A stretch of DNA of 64,000 bases from Burkholderia sp. Bp8992 (GCF_003853705.1 NZ_QTQI01000032.1:1-64000), one strand, 5' to 3'; counted from the first letter of the stretch, positions 1 through 8,114 are shown. Notes: generated from the sequence alone by a model not told the origin. Translations and numbers: made by a program.

Positions 1-1
1 C

Positions 2-775
2 TCGATCACCTCGCTGTCGACCTCCACGTCGACCGGCCTGTCGTCGGCGAACAGCTCGATCGATTCGCTGTCGACCTCGACGTCGACGGGCCTCTCGTCC
101 GCCAACAGCTCGATCACCTCGCTGTCGACTTCCACGTCGACCGGCCTGTCGTCGGCGAACAGCTCGATCACCTCGCTGTCGACTTCGACTTCGACCGGCT
201 TGTCGTCGGCTAACAGCTCGATCACGTCCCTGTCGACTTCCACGTCGACCGGCCTGTCGTCGGCCAATAGCTCGATCACCTCGCTGTCGACGTCGACCTC
301 GACCGGCCTGTCGTCAGCCAACAGCTCGATCACGTCGCTGTCGACGTCGACTTCGACTGGCATCAACTCGTTGTCTACCGGCCTGAGCAGCACGAACAGC
401 TCGGTGTCGTCGCTGTCGACCTCAACGTCGACGGGCTTGTCGTCGGCGAATAGCTCCATCACCTCGCTGTCCACCTCGACCTCGACCGGCATCAACTCGC
501 TGTCGACCGGCCTGAGCAGCACGAACAGCTCGGTGTCGTCGCTGTCGACCTCCACGTCGACGGGCCTGTCGTCCGCCAACAGCTCGATCACCTCGCTGTC
601 CACGTCGACTTCGACGGGCATCAACTCGTTGTCGACCGGTCTGAGCTCGACCAACAGCACGATCCTGTCCCTGTCGACCTCGACTTCGACCGGCATCGGC
701 TCGCTGTCCACCGGCCTGAGCAGCACCAACAGCTCGGTGTCGTCGCTGTCCACCTCGACCTCGACCGCGATCAAC
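2..775 (+). repeat. Ser/Thr-rich tandem repeat array in adhesin stalk
   Basis: In-frame coding tandem repeat. Two unit types alternate: an 18-residue (54 bp) unit, SLSTSTSTGLSSANSSIT, and a 25-residue (75 bp) unit that starts SLSTSTSTGINSLSTG and ends LSSTNSSVS. About six 18-residue units come first, followed by long, short, long, short, long, long. The DNA copies differ mainly at synonymous positions (tcgacc/tcgact, aacagc/aatagc). The array is cut by the left window edge, so the copy number is unknown. All units have a length divisible by three, so gain or loss of units keeps the frame. Confidence 0.9.
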
Positions 776-2410
776 GCCGCGAAGACGCACTACTACAGCG
801 TCAACGACAACGGCGTGCAGCAAGCCAACTACGACAACACGGGCGCCACCGGCACCAACGCCCTCGCCGCCGGCGTGAACGCCAGCGCGGCAGGCGCCAG
901 CAGCGTGGCAGTCGGCGACGGCTCGAACGCGCAGTCGGCGGGCGCAGTCGCGATCGGCCAGAACGCATCGGCAACGGGCGGCAAGGCGGTATCGATCGGC
1001 TCCGGCAACACGGCATCCGGCGACGGCGCGGTCGCGATCGGCGACCCGAGCATCGCGACGGGCACTGGCGCAGTGGCGTTGGGCGCGAACGACACGGCGA
1101 CCGGCAACGGCGCAGTGGCGCTCGGCAACGCGAACACGGCAACCGGCGCCAGCGCGCTCGCCCTCGGCAGCTCGAACCAGGCCACCGCGGACAACACGAT
1201 CGCGCTGGGCAGCCAGGCCACGGCCAGCGCCACCGGCGCACAGGCCTACGGCTCTGCTGCCAAGGCCACGGCCGCCGATGCGCTCGCCTTCGGCACGAAC
1301 GCGCAAGCGAACGTCGCGAACTCGATCGCACTCGGCGCGAATTCGGTCACGGCTGCGGCAGTCGGCACCTCGGGCGCCACGATCGGCGGTGTCACGTACT
1401 CCTTCGCGGGCAGCTCGCCGGTAGGCGTGGTCAGCGTCGGCGCACCGGGCCAGGAACGCCAGGTCACGAACGTCGCCGCGGGCCGGATCTCGGCTTCGAG
1501 CACGGACGCGATCAACGGCAGCCAGCTGAACGCGACGAACAACGCGATCAACACGCTGTCGACGTCCACCGCGTCGAACGTCGCGTCGCTGTCGACCGGC
1601 ATCAACTCGCTGTCGACCGGCCTGAGCACGACGAACAGCAACGTGGCGTCGCTGTCCACGTCGACCTCGACCGCGATCAACTCGCTGTCGACGGGCCTCA
1701 GCACGACGAACAGCAACGTCAACTCGCTGTCGACGTCGACCTCGACGGGCATCGGTTCGCTGTCCACCGGCCTGAGTACGACGAACAGCAACGTGGCGTC
1801 GCTGTCGACCGGCGTGACGAACATCAACAACACGCTGAACTCGCTGTCGACGACGATCAACAACAACACGACGCGTACGGCGAACAACAACGGCGTCGCC
1901 GCCGACATGAACGGCAAGGGCAACGACCTTCCGGTGGTCACGGCCGGTTCGAACTCGGTGGCGATCGGTGCGGGTTCGAACGACGGCGGCCGCTCGAACG
2001 TGGTGTCGGTCGGCAGCGACCAGCAGCAGCGCCAGATCACGAACGTCGCGCCGGGTACGCAAGGCACCGACGCGGTGAACGTGAACCAGCTGACGCAGGT
2101 GCAGACGACGCTGTCGACGGCACTGTCGGGCCAGCAGGCGCAGATCAACTCGTTGGGTTCGCAACTGCAGCAGACCGACCAGATGGCGAAGCAGGGTATC
2201 GCGGCCGTCGGCGCGATGGCGTCGATCCCGCAGCTCGATCGCGACGCCAACTTCGGGATGGGCGTGGGCACGTCGACCTTCCTCGGCCAGAAGGCGATGG
2301 CGGTCAACATGCAGGCGCGCATCACGGAGAACCTGAAGGCGTCGATCAACGGCGGCTTCAGCGGCGGTCAGAAGGTGATCGGCGCCGGCATGCTGTACCA
2401 GTGGAAGTAA
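2..2410 (+). CDS. Trimeric autotransporter adhesin, YadA-like, 3' part
   Basis: Partial at the left edge: the frame is open from base 2, and about 800 residues are visible. In order they are a repetitive Ser/Thr stalk (to about nt 775), a YadA-type head with many AVAIG/ATGxxA-type repeats (about nt 785-1350), a neck, a second stalk (about 1540-1880), a short second head, a neck with the motif DAVNVNQL (near 2075), and a C-terminal membrane anchor of about 70 residues from AKQGIAAVGAM. These are hallmarks of trimeric adhesins (type Vc secretion): the anchor forms a trimeric 12-strand barrel in the outer membrane and exposes the stalk and head. The signal peptide and N-terminus lie outside the window. 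The protein ends YQWK, one residue past the usual terminal aromatic. An OmpA-type lipoprotein gene follows. Confidence 0.93.
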   Translation, partial: SITSLSTSTSTGLSSANSSIDSLSTSTSTGLSSANSSITSLSTSTSTGLSSANSSITSLSTSTSTGLSSANSSITSLSTSTSTGLSSANSSITSLSTSTSTGLSSANSSITSLSTSTSTGINSLSTGLSSTNSSVSSLSTSTSTGLSSANSSITSLSTSTSTGINSLSTGLSSTNSSVSSLSTSTSTGLSSANSSITSLSTSTSTGINSLSTGLSSTNSTILSLSTSTSTGIGSLSTGLSSTNSSVSSLSTSTSTAINAAKTHYYSVNDNGVQQANYDNTGATGTNALAAGVNASAAGASSVAVGDGSNAQSAGAVAIGQNASATGGKAVSIGSGNTASGDGAVAIGDPSIATGTGAVALGANDTATGNGAVALGNANTATGASALALGSSNQATADNTIALGSQATASATGAQAYGSAAKATAADALAFGTNAQANVANSIALGANSVTAAAVGTSGATIGGVTYSFAGSSPVGVVSVGAPGQERQVTNVAAGRISASSTDAINGSQLNATNNAINTLSTSTASNVASLSTGINSLSTGLSTTNSNVASLSTSTSTAINSLSTGLSTTNSNVNSLSTSTSTGIGSLSTGLSTTNSNVASLSTGVTNINNTLNSLSTTINNNTTRTANNNGVAADMNGKGNDLPVVTAGSNSVAIGAGSNDGGRSNVVSVGSDQQQRQITNVAPGTQGTDAVNVNQLTQVQTTLSTALSGQQAQINSLGSQLQQTDQMAKQGIAAVGAMASIPQLDRDANFGMGVGTSTFLGQKAMAVNMQARITENLKASINGGFSGGQKVIGAGMLYQWK

Positions 2411-2472
2411 CGCGTCGCGCCGCCCGCCGCCCGGCTCGCCCGCCGGACGGCCCGCGGCCCCGACAGCAGGAC

Positions 2473-2501
2473 GGGCCCGCCGCACACCCTGCGGCGGGCC
2501 C
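2473..2501 (+). terminator. Perfect GC hairpin between adhesin and OmpA lipoprotein
   Basis: GGGCCCGCCGC (2473-2483) pairs perfectly with GCGGCGGGCCC (2491-2501) around a 7-nt loop, an 11-bp stem starting 62 bases after the adhesin stop. There is no clear T-tract. It could terminate or attenuate adhesin transcription before the downstream lipoprotein, or stabilise the adhesin mRNA 3' end. Confidence 0.6.
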
Positions 2502-2529
2502 GGTCAACCCAAGCTTTAAGGACGTCACC

Positions 2530-3207
2530 GTGAACAAACTCGCTCTTGCGCTCGCGCTTTCCGCAACGGCCCTCGCCGCGTGCTCGACCGCCTCCGGCCC
2601 GACCTTCAGCGCCTCCGAACTGCAGCCTAGCGACGGCGTGCGCACGTTCCAGGTGGACTGCCACGGCCTGCTGTCGGGCCCGCAGACCTGCATGAAGGCC
2701 GCCCGCAAGATCTGCGGCGACCAGCCCGTGCGTACCGTCGATTCGGCCCGCGCGCTGCGCGACAAATCCGATCCGGCCATGCTGGTCTTCCAGTGCGGCG
2801 CGGCGCCGGCACCTGTTGCTCGAGCAGCTGTACCGGAAACGCTCGCACCGGTGACGGTACCGGTCGAGCACCTGCGACTGTCGGGCGACACGTTGTTCGC
2901 AACCGGTCAGGCTGCTCTCACGCCGACGGCCCGTGCGTCGCTCGACAAGCTGCTTGGCGAACGCGAAGACATTACCTACTCGCAGGTGGTGGTCACCGGC
3001 TACACGGATTCCGTCGGCAGCGACGCCTATAACCTCGTGCTGTCGCAGCGCCGTGCACAGTCCGTGGCGAGCTATTTGAAGGCGCAGGGATTGAGGGGCG
3101 GCTCATGGTCGGTTACGGGCCGCGGCAAGGTCGATCCGGCCGCGACCAACGCGACGCCAGAGGGCCGCGCCAGCAATCGGCGTGTCGAAATTTCGCTCAT
3201 TCGATAG
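2530..3207 (+). CDS. OmpA-family lipoprotein
   Basis: 225 residues. The GTG start at 2530 is chosen because it is preceded by an AAGGA-type ribosome site and gives a lipoprotein signal peptide, MNKLALALALSATALAAC, with lipobox LAAC and Cys18 as the lipidated residue. A cysteine-containing middle region leads to a C-terminal OmpA/Pal-like domain (about residues 110-225) with the motif TGYTDSVGSDAYNLVLSQRR and a terminal SNRRVEI, which in this family bind peptidoglycan. It is predicted to be anchored in a membrane and contact the cell wall. It follows the adhesin by about 120 bp on the same strand, separated by a strong hairpin. A role supporting adhesin assembly or anchoring is inferred from position only. 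Confidence 0.88.
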   Translation: MNKLALALALSATALAACSTASGPTFSASELQPSDGVRTFQVDCHGLLSGPQTCMKAARKICGDQPVRTVDSARALRDKSDPAMLVFQCGAAPAPVARAAVPETLAPVTVPVEHLRLSGDTLFATGQAALTPTARASLDKLLGEREDITYSQVVVTGYTDSVGSDAYNLVLSQRRAQSVASYLKAQGLRGGSWSVTGRGKVDPAATNATPEGRASNRRVEISLIR

Positions 3208-3466
3208 CCGGCTACGCAGTCGATGCATTTGAGATCGAGGCAGGTCGTATTTGAATGTTTTGTACCTTGAACCTGAAAGTCCTCGGGGTGCATTTGCGCG
3301 ATGACATGTCGCGCCTTTTTATTCGACGCGTTGAGAGTGCGCGCATGTCGCTGGCGCCGAGTGTCGCCGCGACAATGACCGTTCGACCTGGATGTCGAAC
3401 GTATTCGTGTTCGCCCGTCGGGTATCGGGCGAGCTTTTCGATGCCGGGTGAGAACGGGGCTCTGAT

Positions 3467-3835
3467 ATGGATGTGCGGGATGAACTGCTTGCCGGACTGG
3501 AAGAAATAGCAAACGACGAGCAATTGAGTCGGGTGTTGTCGACTTTCCGGAAAAGACTGAACGCGATATTGAGTGCGGTATTCGACGAGGTGGAAAGCAA
3601 GGTCTATCTGATGGTTTACGACTACGGAGTGACGGAGGGGCTTTACGGGCCGGATTCCGCCGTCTCAGTGGGTATCAGGAAAGGCGTTGACGACGCAGTA
3701 CACATATCGCCGATCCGTCTGTCATCGAACCTGCTCGGCAAGGCAGAGGAGTTGGGACGGAAGCATGGGGTGCTCATGCGCTCGATGATCGGGCACCATG
3801 CGATGCCGGCGGACAGCAAGATAGAAGCGTCGTAA
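3467..3835 (+). CDS. Small hypothetical protein, 122 aa
   Basis: The ATG at 3467 opens a 122-residue frame beginning MDVRDELLAGLEEIAND. The N-terminal half looks alpha-helical and acidic (LSTFRKRLNAILSAVFDEVES), followed by a strand-rich middle. There is no signal peptide and no membrane segment, and I recognise no family. Base composition is clearly lower in GC than the adhesin and most of the window, matching the accessory patch at 3.2-5.0 kb. The 259 bp before it (3208-3466) hold no convincing gene. Size and setting would suit an orphan immunity or accessory gene, but no motif supports that. Confidence 0.55.
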   Translation: MDVRDELLAGLEEIANDEQLSRVLSTFRKRLNAILSAVFDEVESKVYLMVYDYGVTEGLYGPDSAVSVGIRKGVDDAVHISPIRLSSNLLGKAEELGRKHGVLMRSMIGHHAMPADSKIEAS

Positions 3836-4008
3836 GCGGGATTGGCCCGGATGACAAGGATGGCAGCCGACGTGCTTCCGTTCCTTCACGGGCAATCTTG
3901 GCTGGCTTCATCAAGTTGGTTGCGTGGTGTGCGTCACATGTGCGATGGAATGACGGTTGTGTATTCAACGATGAAGGTTGTGTGGTCAACGATGTGGGGG
4001 CTTCATCT

Positions 4009-4314
4009 ATGAAGACGTATAGCGAGTTGATCGCTGACTTCGAGAAACTGAAGCAGGATATCGACGCCGTACGCGAGTACGAGGCGAAGCTGATAGCCGA
4101 GCGGGTGTTGGCACTGCTTTCAGAAAGCGGGGTCGACATTCGGGCTATTGTCGACGGCACGCAGTCGAAACCGCGTGAGCGGAAAAGGATCAAGCCGAAG
4201 TATTGGGACCCGAAAACGGGCGTCACGTGGTCGGGGAGGGGAAGAACGCCGCGATGGCTCGTAGGTAAGGATCCCGAGACGTTTCGGGTGCCGCGCGACG
4301 ATGCGGACCAGTGA
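4009..4314 (+). CDS. H-NS family nucleoid-associated protein
   Basis: 101 residues from ATG 4009, chosen because MKTYSELIADFEKL begins a normal H-NS dimerisation helix and a G-rich ribosome site (GTGGGGG) sits just upstream; the longer reading from 3898 adds 37 unlikely residues. The N-terminal coiled coil covers residues 1-50. The C-terminal DNA-binding domain has YWDPKTGVTWSGRGRTPRW, which matches the H-NS core (Y-x-D-x-x-T-G-x-T-W-S-G-R-G-R-x-P-x-W). The family binds AT-rich DNA and silences acquired genes. It lies in a lower-GC patch next to transposase remnants, so it may be an accessory xenogeneic silencer copy, not the housekeeping one. Confidence 0.88.
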   Translation: MKTYSELIADFEKLKQDIDAVREYEAKLIAERVLALLSESGVDIRAIVDGTQSKPRERKRIKPKYWDPKTGVTWSGRGRTPRWLVGKDPETFRVPRDDADQ

Positions 4315-4359
4315 GCATGACGAGAGCAGGATTGTCTTGCGGCGGAATGTTGTGACCTG

Positions 4360-4587
4360 TCACGCAGTGAGTCTCGCGTTGATGTTATCGGAATCCATCC
4401 AGGCTCGACGGACCGTGGCCGGAGGCTGGTAGCGAGGTGCGCTGTGGGGCCGACGCTCGTTGAAGAGCTGCCGCCAGCGTTCGATGAACAGCTTTGTCTC
4501 GGCACGGTTACGGAACCGTTCGCGGTTCAGCAATCCGTCGCGCAGCTTGCTGCGCAAGCGCACGAGTCGCGACAGCGTCAGGATCAC
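4360..4587 (-). pseudogene. IS3-type transposase (OrfB) C-terminal remnant
   Basis: The minus-strand frame holds only the end of an IS3-family integrase/transposase: LRDGLLNRERF, then KLFIERWRQLFNERRPHSAPRY, matching the usual C-terminal pattern of a conserved LRDE/LLN segment followed by IExWRxxYNxxRPHSxLGY. The DDE catalytic core is missing, so the fragment is inactive. Just upstream on the same strand, in another frame, lies a TnsA remnant. No flanking inverted repeats or target duplications could be recognised. Confidence 0.72.
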
Positions 4588-4633
4588 GTCGTGCGACCGC
4601 AGGCTGGCACCGACTACGCAAGCCCCTTGTCAT

Positions 4634-4897
4634 CAGCTCTGTAACGAGAAAATTCAATGTGAACGGTTCCGGTGCGCCGTCGTGGAACGGATGACGAACG
4701 TCACATTGTTGAGAAAACTGCAAGATACGATCGCGATCCAGGATGGGCCGGTGTTCCCGGATGTCGATAATGGATCGGCACCGTCCCAGAAAATAAGCAC
4801 GGGCTGTTTCCTTCTCGCTGAGTAGCGGGTAGATCCGGTCGATTTTAATTTCACGGACATAGGCCGAAGTTTCTTTTCCGCCGGATACTTTGATCAT
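4634..4897 (-). pseudogene. Tn7-type TnsA endonuclease N-terminal remnant
   Basis: The open frame from 4897 reads about 88 residues resembling the N-terminal domain of TnsA, the endonuclease subunit of Tn7-type transposases: VREIKIDRIYPLLSEKETA, SIIDIREHRPIL, then PEPFTLNFLVTEL. After that the sequence runs out of frame into the IS3 remnant (junction near 4635). In TnsA the aspartate of the xDFLIT segment and a downstream lysine are catalytic. Here the aspartate position reads Asn (LNFLVT) and the lysine region is gone, so the fragment should be dead. No tnsB, tnsC, tnsD or tniQ is present. It suggests a past Tn7-like insertion. Confidence 0.6.
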
Positions 4898-5012
4898 GGC
4901 GTCATGATCGGTAATCTGGACCTATGCCTATCCCGGAACCGCGGCGCATGCGGGAGCGAAGACGTGACGGATAGATCGCCGGACTCGCATTCCAAGCCAT
5001 GATGAGTGAGCG

Positions 5013-5219
5013 CTAGTTCTTTGGGCGGAAATTTTCACAATATTTGTCAGCCAAAGCGTCGCGCACCCCATGCGTGGAGCGCCGCGCGAGCTGCAGGAAC
5101 GGCAGCCGAGACAGCAGCGCGCGGCGTGCGCGCAGCAGCGGGCCGCTCGCGACGATCCGGTTGGCGAGCCGCCCGGCGAGGCCGGTGGACGGGTAGGCGA
5201 AGGCGTTGTCGTAGCGCAT
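5013..5219 (-). CDS. Possible small hypothetical protein, 68 aa
   Basis: A minus-strand frame from ATG 5219 gives MRYDNAFAYPSTGLAGRLAN and ends CENFRPKN. It is basic, has no signal peptide or clear membrane segment, and I do not recognise it. Codon use looks reasonable for this genome, but the frame is short and high-GC DNA yields such frames by chance. It lies downstream of the phyH-like gene on the same strand, about 190 bp after its stop. Could be a truncated gene end. Confidence 0.3.
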   Translation of the reverse strand: MRYDNAFAYPSTGLAGRLANRIVASGPLLRARRALLSRLPFLQLARRSTHGVRDALADKYCENFRPKN

Positions 5220-5338
5220 GGGCGGCATTGTGCCGGGGTTGTCGCATGCGCGAAAGAGGCGGGGCAGTGTCGTTGGCCGAACCGCGTGCATTTGCCGGGC
5301 ACCGCACGCATGGTGCCGATCGTGCGCTGGATCCAGCG

Positions 5339-5366
5339 GGCCGGTCTTCACGCGTGACGCACGCGT
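5339..5366. repeat. 28-bp hairpin repeat, copy 1
   Basis: GGCCGGTCTTCACGCGTGACGCACGCGT. It contains an inverted repeat ACGCGTG-ACG-CACGCGT (5350-5366). A near-identical copy (3 mismatches in 28) in the same orientation is at 6433-6460. Both follow the 3' end of a minus-strand gene, so a repeated terminator or REP-like element is plausible. Confidence 0.6.
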
Positions 5367-5405
5367 ATGGGACAGGTGGCAGCTCTGCACCGATCCCGCC
5401 ACGAT

Positions 5406-6317
5406 TCATTCCGGCTCGGGTTCGCGCATCGGCTGCCGCGACACGTTCAGCCAACGCGCGATCCTGCCGCCCGCGAGCTGCCACTCGAACGGATTGCGGA
5501 AATCGAACGTGTACAGCTCGCGTCGAAGGTGCGGCCAGTACCCACGCAGGCTCCGGGACGCCCGGGAGCGCTCGATGCGCGAGGGCCGCCACGTGTCGTG
5601 CCAGGGAAAGTTCGTCGCCCTGGTCGAGCGCCGTCGCGGCAACCGGAAATTGAGCGAATACGCGAACCGCGGCTGGTCCGAGAAGTTTGCCCCCGCGGCA
5701 TGCAGCGTGCGTCCCGCATGCACGGTGCAGTCTCCCGGCATCAACGGACACGCCACGGCGCGCGCCGGATCGAATCCGCCAACACACTCGAGTCCATGTG
5801 CGGTCACGTCGCCGCCGAGCGGGACATGCGGAAGGACGTCGTACAGATGGGATCCGGGGATGAACTGCATGCATCCGTTGTCGATCGAGACGGCTTGTAA
5901 CGGAATCCAGAAATTGACTTCGCGATGGTCGATGCGCGCGTCGGTAAACGCGTCGTCCTGATGCCAGGGCGTCACGGTGTCCGTACGCGACTGCTTCAGG
6001 AAAAAGCTGTCGCCGGCAAAGCGAACATCCGGGCCGAGCAGCGCCCTGGCGATATCGAACGCGGCACGGCGGATACGGAGTTTCGATAGCCGACGCTCGA
6101 AATAGGATGCCCAGTGGAGTTGGAGAAGTTGAGGCCCGGCATCACGCCCGTTCGACTCGGGATAGAAATCGAACATCAGGCCCTGCGCATAGCCGGTGCG
6201 GCTGCCGAGCAGACGATGGCCCATTTCGCGCAAGTCCTCGATCTCCGATGTGTCGATCAGCCGGTCGATAACCGCAAAGCCTTCGCGATGGAACCGGGAC
6301 CGAAGATTGGCTTGCAT
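5406..6317 (-). CDS. Phytanoyl-CoA dioxygenase (PhyH) family protein
   Basis: 303 residues, a normal size for the PhyH branch of Fe(II)/2-oxoglutarate oxygenases. The iron-binding triad is visible: H119 and D121 in TPWHQDDAF, and H206 in AGRTLHAAGAN. R217 (SDQPRFAYSLNF) is placed to bind the 2-oxoglutarate carboxylate. Members hydroxylate lipids, amino acids or natural products; the substrate here cannot be read from sequence. It stands alone: deoC is 165 bp upstream on the same strand behind a hairpin, and no biosynthetic partner is adjacent. Two copies of a 28-bp repeat bracket the gene. Confidence 0.87.
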   Translation of the reverse strand: MQANLRSRFHREGFAVIDRLIDTSEIEDLREMGHRLLGSRTGYAQGLMFDFYPESNGRDAGPQLLQLHWASYFERRLSKLRIRRAAFDIARALLGPDVRFAGDSFFLKQSRTDTVTPWHQDDAFTDARIDHREVNFWIPLQAVSIDNGCMQFIPGSHLYDVLPHVPLGGDVTAHGLECVGGFDPARAVACPLMPGDCTVHAGRTLHAAGANFSDQPRFAYSLNFRLPRRRSTRATNFPWHDTWRPSRIERSRASRSLRGYWPHLRRELYTFDFRNPFEWQLAGGRIARWLNVSRQPMREPEPE

Positions 6318-6430
6318 TGGCGCCTTGACGATAAGTTCGGGGATCGCGAAGCGATGCAGATGAGCTCTGATTTTCGATTTTCGTATTTTCGCGCGGGACG
6401 CTTCTGTTCGATATCTTACGTTGGTTGCCG

Positions 6431-6475
6431 ACGGCCGGTCCTGACGCGTGATGCACGCGTGCGAAGGCCGGCCGT
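6431..6475. terminator. Two-part hairpin after deoC, includes repeat copy 2
   Basis: The outer arms ACGGCCGG (6431-6438) and CCGGCCGT (6468-6475) enclose an inner perfect stem ACGCGTG (6444-6450) / CACGCGT (6454-6460). It lies just downstream of the deoC stop and so probably ends that transcript. Bases 6433-6460 are the second copy of the 28-bp element at 5339-5366. Confidence 0.6.
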
Positions 6476-6482
6476 TCGTGCG

Positions 6483-7163
6483 TCAGTACCCCGACCCGCC
6501 ACCACCCTGATCGGTGACGATCGCGACCCCCGAGCTCGTGCCGAGCCGCGTCGCGCCGGCTTCGAGCATCGCGAGTGCGGCCGCGCGGTCGCGCACGCCG
6601 CCCGATGCCTTCACGCCGAGCGTCGGCCCGACCGTGCGGCGCATCAGCGCGACGTCCGCGAGCGTCGCGCCGCCGTGGCCGAACCCGGTCGACGTCTTCA
6701 CGAACGCGACGCCGAGATCGCGGCACATCTCGCACACGCGCACCTTCTCGTCGTCGGACAGCAGCCCCGTTTCGAGGATCACCTTGAGCGGCACCGCGCC
6801 GCATGCGCGGTGCACGGCCGCGATGTCGGCCTTCACGTCGTCGGCGCGGCCGCTCTTCAGCGCGCCGAGGTTGATCACCATGTCGATCTCGCCGGCGCCC
6901 GCGTCGATCGCGGCGGTGGCTTCGAATGCCTTCGCGGCCGACAGCCCCGCACCGAGCGGGAAGCCGACCACCGCGCAGACGAGCACGCCGGTGTCTGCCA
7001 GTTCGCGCGCGGCGAGCGGCACGTTCGCCGAATTCACGCAGACCGAGTAAAAGCGATGCTCGGCCGCCTGGCGGCAGAGTTCGCGGATCTGCGCGTCGCT
7101 CGCATCGGGCGCGAGCAGCGTGTGATCGATGGTTTGGGCGAGTTGGGCGTTGGAAAGCGGCAT
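6483..7163 (-). CDS. deoC: Deoxyribose-phosphate aldolase
   Basis: 226 residues, full length. DeoC cleaves 2-deoxyribose 5-phosphate to acetaldehyde and glyceraldehyde 3-phosphate in the cytoplasm through a Schiff base. The Schiff-base lysine is K156 in FVKTSTGF, the second essential lysine K185 in VKASGGVR, and the proton-relay aspartate D94 in GEIDMV. The C-terminus ends in Tyr, as in active class I DeoC enzymes. It is transcribed away from the DeoR-type regulator (147 bp apart), with a TTTTCACAT element between them, and belongs with the deoxyribose uptake and kinase genes at 8.1-11.5 kb. Confidence 0.97.
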   Translation of the reverse strand: MPLSNAQLAQTIDHTLLAPDASDAQIRELCRQAAEHRFYSVCVNSANVPLAARELADTGVLVCAVVGFPLGAGLSAAKAFEATAAIDAGAGEIDMVINLGALKSGRADDVKADIAAVHRACGAVPLKVILETGLLSDDEKVRVCEMCRDLGVAFVKTSTGFGHGGATLADVALMRRTVGPTLGVKASGGVRDRAAALAMLEAGATRLGTSSGVAIVTDQGGGGSGY

Positions 7164-7214
7164 GTGTCAGGACTCCACGGTTCGTGTGCCGGAAGGGCAC
7201 ACGGAAAGTTGATG

Positions 7215-7224
7215 TTTTCACATC
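7215..7224. promoter_or_regulatory. Putative DeoR-family operator half-site
   Basis: TTTTCACATC lies between deoC and the regulator. TCACAT/ATGTGA is the same element found as a palindrome and a single site upstream of the kinase gene (11580-11615). Recurrence at both promoter regions of one pathway suggests the regulator's binding site. Inferred from shared sequence only. Confidence 0.45.
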
Positions 7225-7309
7225 GGTTTGTTACAAATACGACATTCCGGCCGGGCCTGCGCGCCCGGCACGACGAGCGACTCACGCGACGGGCACGCAG
7301 GATACAGGC

Positions 7310-8080
7310 ATGGAAACAAAGAAGGGCGAACGGATCAAGACATTGATGAACGTGCTGCAAGGGCAGAACGCGATTCATCTGAAGGAAGTCGCCGAGCTGT
7401 TCGGCGTGTCCGAGATGACGATCCGCCGCGATCTCGCGGACAACCCGCACGGCCTCAGCCTGATCGGCGGCTACGTGACGCGCCATTTCGCCGCGCAGCG
7501 CAGCGACATCGGCGAATACCTGATCAGCGCGGAGAACAACCGGCAGACCGAGGAGAAGCGCCGCATCGGCAAGCTGGCCGCGCAGTTCGTGACGACCGGC
7601 GACACGATCTTCGTCGACTGCGGCTCGACCACGCCGTTCATCGTCGATTTCATCCCCGACGACCTCGAATTCACGGCGGTCTGCAACTCGCTGAACGTGT
7701 TCGCGAAGCTGCAGCAGAAGCCGCATTGCAACGTGATCCTGTGCGGCGGCGCGTATCACCGCCAGAACATGGTGTTCGAATCGGTCGCCGAAACGGGGAT
7801 TCTCGACTCGGTGCGCGTGTCGAAGGCGTTCATCTCGGCGGCCGGCGTCAGCGACCGCTGCGGCGTTACGTGCTTCAATTTCCACGAAGTCGACGCGAAG
7901 AAGAAGGTGATGGCACGCGCGCAGAACCGCTTCCTGCTCGTCGATCACACGAAGTTCGACGAAGTGCGCGCGGCCTACTTCGCCGAACTGACCGATTTCA
8001 ACTACGTGATCTCCGACGGGCAACTGAGTCGCCGCTACGAAACGGCGATCCGCGAACACGGGATCGCGCTCGTGACCTGA
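7310..8080 (+). CDS. DeoR/GlpR-family transcriptional regulator
   Basis: 256 residues from ATG 7310; METKKGERIKTLM starts the HTH domain and longer readings are out of family range. The N-terminal winged HTH (residues 7-57, HLKEVAELFGVSEMTIRRDL) has the DeoR signature. The C-terminal sugar-phosphate sensor domain (about 80-240) resembles an ISOCOT fold, with FVDCGSTTPFIVDF and LCGGAYHRQNMVFES. Such proteins usually repress sugar operons and release DNA on binding a phosphorylated intermediate. It is divergent from deoC and convergent with the kinase-permease-mutarotase operon, so it probably controls both, much as DeoQ does in enteric deoxyribose clusters. Confidence 0.92.
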   Translation: METKKGERIKTLMNVLQGQNAIHLKEVAELFGVSEMTIRRDLADNPHGLSLIGGYVTRHFAAQRSDIGEYLISAENNRQTEEKRRIGKLAAQFVTTGDTIFVDCGSTTPFIVDFIPDDLEFTAVCNSLNVFAKLQQKPHCNVILCGGAYHRQNMVFESVAETGILDSVRVSKAFISAAGVSDRCGVTCFNFHEVDAKKKVMARAQNRFLLVDHTKFDEVRAAYFAELTDFNYVISDGQLSRRYETAIREHGIALVT

Positions 8081-8114
8081 TGCCGCGCGGCCATGCATCG
8101 CGCCTTGCATCGCA

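Noticed and set aside
2-775. CRISPR-like regular repeats
   Set aside because: Units are contiguous, vary only at synonymous or conservative positions and are coding; there are no unique spacers.
422-2485. 687-residue minus-strand frame across the adhesin
   Set aside because: It is the antisense of the GC-rich repeats; composition is Arg/Ala-rich with no domain, while the plus strand encodes a clear adhesin.
3255-3509. 84-residue plus-strand frame before the 122-residue gene
   Set aside because: No ribosome site, no protein character, and it overlaps the start of the better-supported gene.
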